From Massilia agri (GTDB lineage: Bacteria > Pseudomonadota > Gammaproteobacteria > Burkholderiales > Burkholderiaceae_D): a stretch of DNA of 64,000 nucleotides. Positions 1 through 9,142 of this stretch are shown here, one piece after another; positions within the stretch are counted from its first letter, which is position 1, and each line of letters starts with the position of its first letter. The stretch lies in the NCBI RefSeq assembly GCF_024753255.1, contig NZ_JANUHA010000001.1, forward strand, positions 124,001 through 188,000. The letters are read 5' to 3'. The notes below the pieces were generated by a model. That model ran no database searches. It worked only from the letters and a program-made list of their open reading frames with translations, and was not told the origin of the DNA. Made by a program: the position numbers and the translations under genes.

Positions 1-2153
1 AGGAGCACATCGTCTCCAAGGTCAAGACGGGCCTGGCCACCTTCCGCGAGCTGCGCCTGCCGGTCGGCTCGTCCTCGATCGCCGGCTTCGTGGCGGCCTC
101 GCGCCAGCCGGTCCAGATCGACGACGTCTACGACGAGGCAGAGCTCCGGCGCCTGGCGCCCGGGCTGCAGTTCCAGCGCGGGGTCGACCAGCGCAGCGGC
201 TACCGCACCCGCGAGATGCTGGTCGCGCCCCTGGAAGACGCCGATGGCGGGCTGCTGGGCGTGGTCCAGTTCATCAACCACCGCGCCGGCGGGCCTTTCC
301 AGCCGCCCGCTCTGGAGGCGGTGCGGCAGCTGTGCGCGACGCTCTCGGTGGCGCTCGGCCAGCGCCTCGGCCCGCAACGCATGCGCGGCAGGTATGACGC
401 GCTGGTCCAGGAGGGCCTGCTCACCCGCGCCGAACTCGATGCCGCCGGACGCCAGGCGCGCGAGCGCGACCTCGATCTCGAGGAAGTCCTGGAAGGCGCG
501 CTCCGGGTGCGCCGCGCCGCCATCGGGGCGGCGCTGGCGACCTTCTTCAAGGTCCCCTATGAACCCTTCCGCCCGGACCGGGTCAAGCCGGTCGACCTGC
601 TGCGCAACCTGAAGGCCCAGTACGTCGAAGAGAACGGCTGGCTGCCGCTGGAGGATGGCCCGAACGGCCTGGTCGTGCTGGCGCTCGACCCGGAACGCAC
701 GGCCGCCTCGCGCATCGTCGGCCAGCTCTTCCCGAAGTCGAAGGTGGCCTGGCGCGTCACCACGCGCGCCGACTTCCGCGACACCGCGAACGCCTTCTTC
801 GGCCTGGGCGTCTCCTCCGAATCGGTGGGCGAACTGCTGTCCGGCCTGGAAGACGACGAAGACGGCGAGCTTGCCACCGAGGTCTCGGAAGCAGTCGAGA
901 ACGAACTGGTTCGCCTGCTGAACAAGGTGATCATGGACGCCCACCGCCAGGGCGTCTCGGACATCCACATCGAACCGCAGCCGGGCAAGGGCAAGACCGG
1001 CATCCGCTTCCGCAAGGACGGCGTGCTGGTGCCCTATATCGAGATCCCGTCCAGCTACCGCAACGCCCTGGTCGCGCGCATCAAGATCATGTGCGACCTC
1101 GACATCTCCGAGCGCAGGAAGCCCCAGGACGGCAAGATCCGCTTCAGGAAGTACGGCCCGCTCGACATCGAACTGCGCGTGGCCACCATCCCTTCGTCCG
1201 GCGGGGTCGAGGACGTGGTGATGCGCATCCTGCAGGCGGGCGAACCGATTCCGCTGGCCAAGCTCGGCCTCACCGACTACAACCTCGAGCGCCTGCTGCC
1301 GGCGATCGGGAAGCCCTATGGCCTGTTCTTCGTGTGCGGCCCGACCGGCTCGGGCAAGACCACGACGCTGCACTCGATCCTGCACCACCTGAACACGCCG
1401 GAGACCAAGATCTGGACCGCGGAAGACCCGGTCGAGATCACGCAGAAAGGCCTGCGCCAGGTGCAGGTCAACCGCAAGGCGGGACTGGACTTCGCCAGCG
1501 TGATGCGGGCATTCCTGCGTGCCGACCCGGACGTGATCATGGTCGGCGAGATGCGCGACAAGGAAACCGTCAGCACCGGCATCGAAGCCTCGCTCACCGG
1601 CCACCTGGTGTTCGCGACCCTGCACACCAACAGCGCGCCGGAATCGATCGTGCGCCTGCTCGACATGGGCATGGACCCCTTCAACTTCGCCGACGCCCTG
1701 CTCGGCATCCTGGCCCAGCGCCTCGCACGCCGCCTGTGCACGGCTTGCCGCCAGGCCTACCAACCGGACCAGGACGAAGTCGACGCCCTGCTGGCGGAAT
1801 ACTGCGAAGACCTGCGCGGCACCGCGTCCTTCAGGGACGACCCGCAGGCCGCGCGCAGCCGCATCGTTGCGGACTGGCGCAGCCGCCACGGCGATTCCGC
1901 GGGCCGCCTGACCCTGTATCGCGCGGTCGGCTGCGACGAATGCAACAAGGGCCACCGCGGCCGCATCGGCCTGCACGAACTGATGCTCGGCACCGACACG
2001 GTCAAGCGCCTGCTGGTCGAACACAGCCGCGTTTCAAGCCTGCTCGCTGCGGCGCTCGAAGACGGCATGCTGACCCTGAAGATGGACGGGATCGAGAAGG
2101 TGCTCGGCGGCTTCACCGACATCAAGATGGTGCGGGCGGTCTGCATCAGGTAG
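1..2153 (+). CDS. GspE/PilB-type secretion or pilus ATPase with N-terminal GAF domain (5' partial)
   Basis: The reading frame is open to the left edge (codons from base 3), so the true start lies outside the window. The visible protein opens in a GAF-like domain (to about nt 380), continues into an MshEN/T2SSE_N-like domain (about nt 385-600) and ends in a type II secretion ATPase. The Walker A motif GPTGSGKTTT is at nt 1338-1367 and a Walker B-like DPDVIMVGE lies near nt 1528. Two CxxC pairs (CTAC near 1738 and CDEC near 1930) match the zinc-binding C-terminal subdomain of GspE/PilB. The family powers pseudopilus or pilus assembly at the inner membrane. No secretin or pilin gene is in view, so the machine it serves is unknown. 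Confidence 0.88.
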   Translation, partial: EHIVSKVKTGLATFRELRLPVGSSSIAGFVAASRQPVQIDDVYDEAELRRLAPGLQFQRGVDQRSGYRTREMLVAPLEDADGGLLGVVQFINHRAGGPFQPPALEAVRQLCATLSVALGQRLGPQRMRGRYDALVQEGLLTRAELDAAGRQARERDLDLEEVLEGALRVRRAAIGAALATFFKVPYEPFRPDRVKPVDLLRNLKAQYVEENGWLPLEDGPNGLVVLALDPERTAASRIVGQLFPKSKVAWRVTTRADFRDTANAFFGLGVSSESVGELLSGLEDDEDGELATEVSEAVENELVRLLNKVIMDAHRQGVSDIHIEPQPGKGKTGIRFRKDGVLVPYIEIPSSYRNALVARIKIMCDLDISERRKPQDGKIRFRKYGPLDIELRVATIPSSGGVEDVVMRILQAGEPIPLAKLGLTDYNLERLLPAIGKPYGLFFVCGPTGSGKTTTLHSILHHLNTPETKIWTAEDPVEITQKGLRQVQVNRKAGLDFASVMRAFLRADPDVIMVGEMRDKETVSTGIEASLTGHLVFATLHTNSAPESIVRLLDMGMDPFNFADALLGILAQRLARRLCTACRQAYQPDQDEVDALLAEYCEDLRGTASFRDDPQAARSRIVADWRSRHGDSAGRLTLYRAVGCDECNKGHRGRIGLHELMLGTDTVKRLLVEHSRVSSLLAAALEDGMLTLKMDGIEKVLGGFTDIKMVRAVCIR

Positions 2154-2267
2154 CGGCCATCCGCCAAGGGTAATCTTGCACTGGCCGCCCGGAAACCGCC
2201 CCGCTCCGGCACGGGCGGCACTACAATCGTCCCTCTTACCTACCGATTGACGATGGAGTTGGATGAT

Positions 2268-2471
2268 ATGAAGAAGTTGATCCTCGCCGCCGTGGCGTCC
2301 ACCCTGCTGGGCGGCTGCGCGCATGAACCCTCCACCAGCCGCGAGAGCCGGGCCAGGGACGACGATTACGTCTCGGTTGGCAGCCACCTCAAGCGCAAGA
2401 AGGGCCAGGCCAGCACCAGCAGGACCAGCACCGGTAACGCAGCCGACGTCGAAGAAGCGAAAATGCAGTAA
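2268..2471 (+). CDS. Small lipoprotein, function unknown
   Basis: This 67-residue protein begins MKKLILAAVASTLLGGC, a type II signal peptide with lipobox LLGG|C, so it should be lipidated in the envelope. The ATG at 2268 is preferred over an upstream in-frame ATG because GGAG at 2255-2258 sits 9 nt before it and because the signal peptide starts there. The mature part is short, charged and Ser/Thr-rich, with no recognised domain. A strong terminator follows. Confidence 0.75.
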   Translation: MKKLILAAVASTLLGGCAHEPSTSRESRARDDDYVSVGSHLKRKKGQASTSRTSTGNAADVEEAKMQ

Positions 2472-2502
2472 GCCGCATCCGCCCGCCAGGGGCGGACATG
2501 CA

Positions 2503-2536
2503 AAAAAGGCAGGACGCGCGCGTCCTGCCTTTTTCG
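2503..2536. terminator. Bidirectional intrinsic terminator
   Basis: A perfect GC-rich inverted repeat (AAAAAGGCAGGACGCG and its complement) is flanked by A-runs on the left and T-runs on the right. It can end both the plus-strand lipoprotein gene and the convergent minus-strand pullulanase gene. Confidence 0.9.
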
Positions 2537-2585
2537 TTTTCCGGCGGATGCCGGGCAGGTGATGCCGCCCGGTTCCGGGTCTCCT

Positions 2586-5500
2586 TCAATCGTCCCCGCG
2601 GTTCGCTCCCTTTTCCACGAACACCGCCGCCGTGCGCGCCGGGATGGTGAAACTACCGTCCGCATCGCCGTAGCGGGAGGTCTTCACCACCGGATCGTCC
2701 GAGCTGGCCTGCACCTGGTGCAGCTTGAACTTGCGCCCCTTCAGCTCCGGAACCGCGATCGTCCGGGCTTCCTTGTCCACGTTGAACAGCACCGCCACGC
2801 TGCGGTAGCGTGCGTCCGGATAGCTGCGCGGCTTTTGCCCGTCGATGTGCATCACCACGAGGCCGGGCTGCTGGTCCGGCCCGGTGTTGTAGAAGCGCAG
2901 GCGCTCTTCCACGTCCTGCGCCGTGCGCAGGCGGAACAAGGCGCTGTCGAAGCGGATCCTGAGCAGGTCCTCGAAAGCGGACTTCGCCGCCAGGATCGCC
3001 TTGGTGTCCGGCTTGATCAGCGGGTTCTCCAGCACCGGCGTCATCAGGCCCCAGTTGTCGCGGTTCTTGTCGCTTGACGGCAGGCCCACGCCGAAGTTGT
3101 TCGAGGCATAGCTGTAGTCGAGGCGATTGAACCAGTCGCCCGCGTTGTAGCTGTCGCGGTCGAGCGACTTGGAGCGCAGCAGTTCCTGGCCCGCATGGAT
3201 GAAGGGAATGCCCTGCGACAGCATCACGATGGCCGACCCCAGGTTCTGCACCCGCACCCGGTCGGCAAGAGAAGTCGACTGCGGCAGACGCAAGGCGTTG
3301 ATGTCGAACAGGGTCTGGTTGTCGTGCTTTTCGACGTAGTTGATGGTCTCGACCGGGCTGCCGGTATAGCCGGCGCGCTGGCCGAAATAGTCGATGTCCG
3401 CGTTGCTGCGCAGGGAGCCGAAGCGGTCCACGAAGCGGTAGTCGCGCAGGGTGCCCGACAGGCCTACGCGCACCAGATCGGCCAGGCGCAGCGCATCGTC
3501 GCGCGACTGCCTCGCCAGGTCGTTCGGGTCGTACCAGACGCCGTTGATGAAGCCCTGCTCCTTGATCAGGTTCTCGCCGCCGTCGCAACAGCCGCCGCCG
3601 CGTACCGTGTCGCGCAGGCGGTCGTTGAAGGAACCGATGCCGGTGCCGAACAGGTTGGCCTGGCGCGCCGTCACGAAGCGCACGTCGTTGGCGACGGCGC
3701 CGAAGTTCCAGCCTTCGCCGTACAGGTAGATCTCTCGGCCGGCAGCCTGGTTGACGCGCGCCTGCACCTGCTTCATCACGTCGAGCGGCGCGAAGGTCAT
3801 GATGTCGAAGCGGAAGCTGTCGATCTTGTACGCGCTGGCCCACAGGGCGACCGAGTCGACCATCAGCTTGCCCATCATGGTGTGCTCGGCGGCGGTGTCG
3901 GCGCAGCAGCTGTCGTTCAGGTTGCCGCCCTTGTCGTTCAGGCGGTAGTAATAGGCCGGCACGATCTTGTCGAGCACCGACAGCGGTCCCTGCTGCGAGG
4001 AACTGGTGTGGTTGTAGACCACGTCCATGGCCACCCGCAGGCCGGCTTCGTGCAGGCCCTGCACCATGGCGCGGAACTCGCGCACGCGCGCGGCGCCGTC
4101 GTTGGCGTCAAGGGCGTAGCTGCCTTCCGGCGCGTTGTAGTGCACCGGGTCATAGCCCCAGTTGAAGCAGTCGCTGTCGCGGACCGCTTCCACCGCGGCC
4201 TGCTGGTCGGTCGATGCCGGACCGGCGTCCGGGATGACGGGCGTGACGCAACCGGCCTCGTCGATGCTGGCCATGTCGGCGGCCGGCAGCAGGTGCACGT
4301 GGGTCAGCCCTGCCTTCGCCAGGGATTTCAGGTGGCGCATGCCGCGCGAATTGCGCTCGGTGAAGGCCAGGTACTTGCCGCGGCGGGCGGCGGGCACCGA
4401 GTCGTCGCTGGCCGAGAAGTCACGCACATGCAGTTCGTACAGCGCGATGTCGGCCGCATGGGCCAGGTCCGGGATGCGATGCCGGTCCCAGCCGCGCGGC
4501 TTGAGCTGCTCGCTGTCCAGGTTGGCGACAAAGGTGCGCGTGCTGTTGGCGTTCAGGCTGAGCGAATACGGGTCGGTGACGGTGTTCGTGACCAGCGTAT
4601 TGTTCGCCCAGCGCGACAGCACCTTGACGGTATAGGTGTAATAAGCGCGGTTGGTCCAGGCGGCGTTCGGCGCGGTGTAGCTCCATACCCCGCTGGCGGC
4701 ATCGAGGCGCATCGGCACATGCGCGCTGGCGGGCGCGTTCGCGTCCGGATAGATGTCGAGCGCCACCGACCTGGCGGTCGGCGCCCAGACGCGGAAGGTC
4801 GGCACGCCGGCGCCGTTGAAGGTCACGCCGAGCTTCGCATCGGCCGCGCGGGCGCCGAACACGTCGTCGAGCATGGCGGCCGTCTGCAGGGAGGTGACCT
4901 GCACCAGCTTGCCGGCCGTGTCGAACTGGGCGATGGCGAACTGGTTGCTGGCCAGCGCAGCGACCCTGGCCGCATCCTGTTCCGACAGCGTGAAACCGGT
5001 GGCGCCCGCCAGGTGCGGGAATTTGTCGCGTACCTGCTGCGGCAGGGGCGCCGGACGCAGGTCCATGCTGCCGTCGGCGCCGGTCACGCCTTGCGCACCG
5101 GAGCCGAGGCCGCCGCCCGCCGCGTAGTACAGCTTGTAGCTGCCGGTACCCGGCACGCCCGGCCAGGCGAACGTGGTGCGCGAGAGCCAGTGGGCGCTGG
5201 CGGCGGACAGGTTGCCGTAAGTGACCGCCGGCTGGCTGGTATGCACCGTGCAGTCCCCTTCCAGCAGCCAGATCTCGTGGCCGCGGGTGGCCACGTCCGG
5301 ACCCAGCGGCGCGCCCTGGTCGGCGCCGCAGTTCTTGTTGCCGTTGCCGTCGGTGACCAGGAACCACAGCGCCGTCTTGCCAGGCGCGAGCGGGATGTCG
5401 ACCCAGCCACCGAAGGCGTCCGCTTGGGTGAACATGAAGCGGTCGGTGATCCAGGCCGAACTCGGGTTCAGGGGACCGTCCCAGGAATACACGCCCCACT

Positions 5501-5690
5501 CGGCGGTGTCGTTCTGCACCCGACGAAAGTGGATCCGGATCGTGTTCGGCGCGACCGGCGCCGTGGCGGATGCCTCGGGCTGCTGCTGGGCATGTACGGC
5601 GCCGGGCACGAGCATGGCGGCGCCGACGCTGAGCGCTGCGCAGAGTACGGCCGAGCGCCATCCTGAAGTCAAACTACGTCTGTTGCGCAT
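2586..5690 (-). CDS. pulA: Pullulanase-type alpha-1,6-glucosidase, exported
   Basis: The 1034-residue protein has a Sec signal peptide (cleavage after about A34) with no lipobox cysteine. An N-terminal carbohydrate-binding region comes first, a CBM48-like stretch lies around residues 290-380, and then the GH13 barrel. The pullulanase signature NWGYDP is at 510-515. GH13 region I is DVVYNH (556-561), region II FRFD gives nucleophile D629, region III YGEGW gives acid/base E659, and region IV KHDN gives D790. The family cleaves alpha-1,6 branches of pullulan, starch or glycogen. It is monocistronic, between a terminator and a promoter region holding a long palindrome. GGAG lies just before the ATG. 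Confidence 0.92.
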   Translation of the reverse strand: MRNRRSLTSGWRSAVLCAALSVGAAMLVPGAVHAQQQPEASATAPVAPNTIRIHFRRVQNDTAEWGVYSWDGPLNPSSAWITDRFMFTQADAFGGWVDIPLAPGKTALWFLVTDGNGNKNCGADQGAPLGPDVATRGHEIWLLEGDCTVHTSQPAVTYGNLSAASAHWLSRTTFAWPGVPGTGSYKLYYAAGGGLGSGAQGVTGADGSMDLRPAPLPQQVRDKFPHLAGATGFTLSEQDAARVAALASNQFAIAQFDTAGKLVQVTSLQTAAMLDDVFGARAADAKLGVTFNGAGVPTFRVWAPTARSVALDIYPDANAPASAHVPMRLDAASGVWSYTAPNAAWTNRAYYTYTVKVLSRWANNTLVTNTVTDPYSLSLNANSTRTFVANLDSEQLKPRGWDRHRIPDLAHAADIALYELHVRDFSASDDSVPAARRGKYLAFTERNSRGMRHLKSLAKAGLTHVHLLPAADMASIDEAGCVTPVIPDAGPASTDQQAAVEAVRDSDCFNWGYDPVHYNAPEGSYALDANDGAARVREFRAMVQGLHEAGLRVAMDVVYNHTSSSQQGPLSVLDKIVPAYYYRLNDKGGNLNDSCCADTAAEHTMMGKLMVDSVALWASAYKIDSFRFDIMTFAPLDVMKQVQARVNQAAGREIYLYGEGWNFGAVANDVRFVTARQANLFGTGIGSFNDRLRDTVRGGGCCDGGENLIKEQGFINGVWYDPNDLARQSRDDALRLADLVRVGLSGTLRDYRFVDRFGSLRSNADIDYFGQRAGYTGSPVETINYVEKHDNQTLFDINALRLPQSTSLADRVRVQNLGSAIVMLSQGIPFIHAGQELLRSKSLDRDSYNAGDWFNRLDYSYASNNFGVGLPSSDKNRDNWGLMTPVLENPLIKPDTKAILAAKSAFEDLLRIRFDSALFRLRTAQDVEERLRFYNTGPDQQPGLVVMHIDGQKPRSYPDARYRSVAVLFNVDKEARTIAVPELKGRKFKLHQVQASSDDPVVKTSRYGDADGSFTIPARTAAVFVEKGANRGDD

Positions 5691-5751
5691 CTTGTCTCCG
5701 TTGTCGTTGTTTTCATTGGTATTTTCCGCCAGAAAGACTTCAAGAGGCGGT

Positions 5752-5773
5752 CATGGTGGCGTGCGCCACCATG
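5752..5773. promoter_or_regulatory. Perfect 22-bp palindrome upstream of pulA
   Basis: CATGGTGGCG-TG-CGCCACCATG has 10-bp perfect arms, centred about 72 bp upstream of the pulA ATG. On the minus strand it directly follows an AT-rich TAATATTAC that could be a -10 region, so it could be an operator at the transcription start or a 5'-UTR hairpin. No T-run follows on either strand, which argues against a terminator. The regulator is unknown. Confidence 0.5.
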
Positions 5774-5822
5774 TAATATTACTACCAGAAACGGAACACG
5801 CACCGTCGAGCGTGCATAAAAA

Positions 5823-5844
5823 AAGCAGGGCTCGCGCCCTGCTT
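5823..5844 (-). terminator. Intrinsic terminator of the DUF47-pit operon
   Basis: The stem AAGCAGGGC / GCCCTGCTT with loop TCGC lies 25 bp past the pit stop codon. On the minus strand it is followed by a run of T residues. Confidence 0.85.
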
Positions 5845-5868
5845 CCTGTTCTTCCAGCCGGTCCGGCT

Positions 5869-6879
5869 TTACATGATGTGGGTACCGATCCACCAGGCCA
5901 CCGCCGCCATGAAGGCCGACGCCGGAATGGTGAAGATCCAGGCCCAGACGATGTTGCCCGCCACGCCCCAGCGCACGGCCGACATCTTCTGCGAGGCGCC
6001 CACGCCGACGATCGCGCCGGTGATGGTGTGGGTGGTCGAGACCGGGATGCCGAAGAAGCTGGCCATCAGCAGCGTCATGGCGCCGCCGGTCTCCGCGCAG
6101 AAGCCACCGACCGGCTTGAGCTTGGTGATCTTCTGGCCCATGGTCTTGACGATGCGCCAGCCGCCGAACAGCGTGCCGAAGGCGATCGCCGCGTAGCACG
6201 AGATGATGACCCAGGCCGGGGGCAGCGCGTCGTCCGGGCTGGTGACGCCGGCGGCGATCAGCAGCATCCAGATGATGCCCATGGTTTTCTGCGCATCGTT
6301 GCCGCCGTGGCCGAGCGAGTAGCCGGCCGCCGAGGCCAGCTGCAGGCGGCGGAACCAGACGTCCACCTTGCGCGGCGTTGACTTTACGAAGATCCACGAG
6401 ACCAGCAGCATGATGGTCGAGCCCAGGATAAAGCCCAGCATCGGCGCGACCACGATGAACACCACGGTCTTGATCAGGCCGCCGGCGATCAGCGCTCCGG
6501 TTCCCGATTTGGCCACGGCCGCGCCCACCAGGCCGCCGATCAGGGCGTGCGAGGACGAGGACGGGATGCCGTAGTACCAGGTAATGATGTTCCAGGTAAT
6601 CGCCCCGACCAGGGCCCCGAAGATGACGTAATGGTCCACCACGTGCGCGTCGATGGTGCCCTTGCCGATGGTCTGCGCCACCTTCATGCTGACCACGAAG
6701 ATCGCGATGAAGTTGAAGAAGGCGGCCATGGCGACGGCGTGGTGCGGCTTCAGGACGCCGGTCGACACGACGGTGGCGATCGAGTTCGCCGAGTCGTGGA
6801 AGCCGTTCATGAAGTCGAAGACCAGCGCCAGCAGCACCAGCATGCCCAGCACGTAAATGCTGATGTTAACAGTTTCCAT
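5869..6879 (-). CDS. pit: Low-affinity inorganic phosphate transporter, PiT family
   Basis: The 336-residue, strongly hydrophobic inner-membrane protein carries both halves of the PiT signature: GFHDSANSIATVV near the N-terminus and GHGGNDAQKTMGI in the second half, the two inverted-repeat substrate-binding loops. The family imports phosphate (as metal phosphate or with cations) driven by ion gradients. The start METVNIS at 6879 is chosen because the frame upstream overlaps the DUF47 gene and encodes no plausible protein. It lies 23 bp downstream of the DUF47 gene, the usual pairing for this transporter class. No strong Shine-Dalgarno is visible, so coupling to the upstream gene is possible. 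Confidence 0.93.
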   Translation of the reverse strand: METVNISIYVLGMLVLLALVFDFMNGFHDSANSIATVVSTGVLKPHHAVAMAAFFNFIAIFVVSMKVAQTIGKGTIDAHVVDHYVIFGALVGAITWNIITWYYGIPSSSSHALIGGLVGAAVAKSGTGALIAGGLIKTVVFIVVAPMLGFILGSTIMLLVSWIFVKSTPRKVDVWFRRLQLASAAGYSLGHGGNDAQKTMGIIWMLLIAAGVTSPDDALPPAWVIISCYAAIAFGTLFGGWRIVKTMGQKITKLKPVGGFCAETGGAMTLLMASFFGIPVSTTHTITGAIVGVGASQKMSAVRWGVAGNIVWAWIFTIPASAFMAAVAWWIGTHIM

Positions 6880-6902
6880 GATTGTTCTTGTTGTTGGACG
6901 CG

Positions 6903-7529
6903 TTAGGCGTTTTCGACGATGATGCCTTCGATGATGTTGGCGACATCTTCGCAGCGGTCGGTGACGGTCTCGAGGATCTCGTAGATGGCCTTCATCTTGA
7001 TCAGGTTGCGCACGTCCGGTTCGTCGCGGAACAGCTTGGACATGGCGGCGCGCATCACGTGGTCGGCGTCCGACTCGAAGCGGTCGATCTCTTCGCAGAT
7101 GGCGACGATCTTCTGGGCGTTGCCCATGTCGTGCAGCAGGGCGACCGCTTCCTGGACCTTCTTGCAGGCCGACAGGCACAGCTCGGCCAGGCGCGCGGCT
7201 TCCGGCGTCACGGCGTGCAGGTCGTACAGCGACACGGTCTGGGCCGCGTCTTCCATCATGTCGAGGATGTCGTCCATGCTGGTGATCAGCTTGTGGATGT
7301 CGTCGCGGTCGAGCGGGGTGATGAAGGTCTTGTGCAGCAGGTCGACGCAGGTGTAGGTGATCTTGTCCGCCTGTTTCTCGATGCTCTCCACGGCGTGGGT
7401 GCGGTTTTCCAGGTCGTCGAAATTGGTCATCAGGCCGACCATCTCCTGCGCGCCTTTCACGCACAGGGCGGCGTGCTGGTTGAACAGGTCAAAGAACTTG
7501 CCCTCCTGGGGCATCAGGCGTCCAAACAT
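6903..7529 (-). CDS. DUF47/PhoU-like accessory protein of the phosphate transporter
   Basis: The 208-residue, all-helical, acidic protein begins MFGRLMPQEGKFFDLF, typical of the DUF47 family (distant PhoU relatives). Acidic clusters such as EKQAD, DDILDMMED and DRCEDVAN correspond to the metal-binding repeats of PhoU-like proteins. Such proteins are commonly encoded directly before pit and are thought to modulate the transporter at the membrane; that role is inferred from family context. GGAG precedes the ATG. It is the first gene of a two-gene operon. Confidence 0.88.
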   Translation of the reverse strand: MFGRLMPQEGKFFDLFNQHAALCVKGAQEMVGLMTNFDDLENRTHAVESIEKQADKITYTCVDLLHKTFITPLDRDDIHKLITSMDDILDMMEDAAQTVSLYDLHAVTPEAARLAELCLSACKKVQEAVALLHDMGNAQKIVAICEEIDRFESDADHVMRAAMSKLFRDEPDVRNLIKMKAIYEILETVTDRCEDVANIIEGIIVENA

Positions 7530-7649
7530 TTTATTCTCCGTTGTGAATCTCTTGGGACTTCGAAACCGCCGCCACGGCTGGCAGCGGCAAAGTGATCCGG
7601 CTCGTGGCCGGCTTGATTTATAAGACTTCGTTGGGAACTGCTTTGAAAC

Positions 7650-9044
7650 TTAGTCGCCTTGGTAGATGGCGAGGTTACCGCTGTAGTTGCCGAACTTGGT
7701 GTAGGAGCCGATCCAGGTAAGACGAATGGCCCCGATCGGACCGTTACGTTGCTTACCGATGATGATCTCGGCGGTTCCCTTATCGGGCGAGTCGGGATTG
7801 TAGACCTCGTCGCGATACAGGAAGATGATAACGTCCGCATCCTGTTCGATAGCGCCCGATTCGCGCAGGTCGGACATGACGGGACGTTTGTTGGGTCGTT
7901 GTTCCAGCGAGCGGTTCAGCTGGGACAGCGCGATGACCGGGCAATGGAGCTCCTTCGCCAGGCCTTTCAGGGAACGGGAAATCTCCGAGATCTCGGCCGC
8001 GCGGTTGTCGCCCGGCTGACTGCCCTGCATCAGCTGCAGGTAATCGACGATGATCAGGCCGAGCTTCCCGCACTGGCGCGCCAGGCGTCGTGCCCGTGCG
8101 CGCATCTCGATCGGGTTCAGCGCCGGCGTCTCATCGATGTAGAGCTGGGCATCGTTCATTTTCTGGATGGCGTGCGTCAGGCGCGGCCAGTCCTCGTCGT
8201 TCAGGCGGCCGGTACGCAGGCGGTGCTGGTCGAGCTGGCCCACCGAACCGAGCATACGCATGGCCAGCTGGGCGCCGCCCATCTCCATCGAGAACACGGC
8301 CACCGGCAGGCCGGCTTCGATCGCGACGTTCTCGCCGATGTTGACCGAGAACGCGGTCTTGCCCATCGAGGGACGGCCGGCGACGATGACCAGGTCGCCC
8401 GGCTGCAGGCCGGAGGTCATGCGGTCGAGGTCGATGAAGCCGGTCGGCACGCCGGTGATCTCGCCCTGGTTCTCGCGCGAATACAGTTCGTCGATGCGCT
8501 CGACCACCTGGGTCAGCAGCGGCTGCACCGCGGTCCAGCCCTGGGCGCCGCGCGCGCCCTGCTCGGCAATGGCGAAGATCTTGGATTCGGCCTCGTCGAG
8601 CATCTGCTTGACTTCCTTGCCCTGCGGGTTGAAGGCATTGCCCGAGATCTCGTCGGCGACGGTGATCAGCTTGCGCAGCACGCCGCGGTCGCGCACGATC
8701 TCGGCGTAGCGGCGGATGTTGGCCGCCGACGGCGTGTTCTGCGCCATCGCGTTCAGGTACTGCAGGCCGCCCACCTCCTCGGCCTTGCCGAGCTGGTTGC
8801 AGGCTTCGTAGACCGTGATCACGTCGGCCGGCTTGCCGGCGTTGATCAGGCGGACCATCTGTTCGAAGATGATGCGGTGGTCGTAGCGGTAGAAGTCGTC
8901 CGCGTGCATGAAGTCGGCAATGCGGTCCCACGCGGCGTTATCGCGCAGCAGGCCGCCGATGACGGACTGCTCTGCTTCGATGGAATGCGGCGGGATGCGC
9001 AGGGAATCGACTTGCGGATCGGCTGGGGAATTCATGGCGGGCAT
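7650..9044 (-). CDS. dnaB: Replicative DNA helicase DnaB
   Basis: The protein of about 464 residues has the DnaB N-terminal helical domain (PPHSIEAEQSVIGGLL) and a RecA-like C-terminal motor with Walker A GRPSMGKTAF and Walker B-type IIVDYLQLM. It unwinds DNA ahead of the fork as a hexamer loaded at oriC. The start MPAMNSPADP at 9044 is favoured because AGGAG lies 9 nt upstream. A GTG at 9062 and an ATG at 9035 are alternatives. It lies downstream of the ribosomal rpsF-rplI operon, separated by a terminator. Confidence 0.95.
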   Translation of the reverse strand: MPAMNSPADPQVDSLRIPPHSIEAEQSVIGGLLRDNAAWDRIADFMHADDFYRYDHRIIFEQMVRLINAGKPADVITVYEACNQLGKAEEVGGLQYLNAMAQNTPSAANIRRYAEIVRDRGVLRKLITVADEISGNAFNPQGKEVKQMLDEAESKIFAIAEQGARGAQGWTAVQPLLTQVVERIDELYSRENQGEITGVPTGFIDLDRMTSGLQPGDLVIVAGRPSMGKTAFSVNIGENVAIEAGLPVAVFSMEMGGAQLAMRMLGSVGQLDQHRLRTGRLNDEDWPRLTHAIQKMNDAQLYIDETPALNPIEMRARARRLARQCGKLGLIIVDYLQLMQGSQPGDNRAAEISEISRSLKGLAKELHCPVIALSQLNRSLEQRPNKRPVMSDLRESGAIEQDADVIIFLYRDEVYNPDSPDKGTAEIIIGKQRNGPIGAIRLTWIGSYTKFGNYSGNLAIYQGD

Positions 9045-9098
9045 TATACCTTCTCCTGTCACGCGGCTGTCATAAATGACCGGTTTTTCAGGACGTAA

Positions 9099-9124
9099 AA
9101 AAAGCCGGGCGAACCCGGCTTTTT
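9099..9124 (-). terminator. Intrinsic terminator of the rpsF-rplI operon
   Basis: A stem of AAAAAGCCGGG and CCCGGCTTTTT with a short loop lies 19 bp past the rplI stop. On the minus strand it ends in a T-run. It separates the ribosomal operon from dnaB. Confidence 0.88.
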
Positions 9125-9142
9125 CATTTATACAACAAAAGC

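Noticed and set aside
3195-5666. Long plus-strand open frame (823 codons) opposite pulA
   Set aside because: It is the antisense shadow of a GC-rich gene: no Shine-Dalgarno, no recognisable domain, and the minus strand encodes an intact GH13 enzyme.
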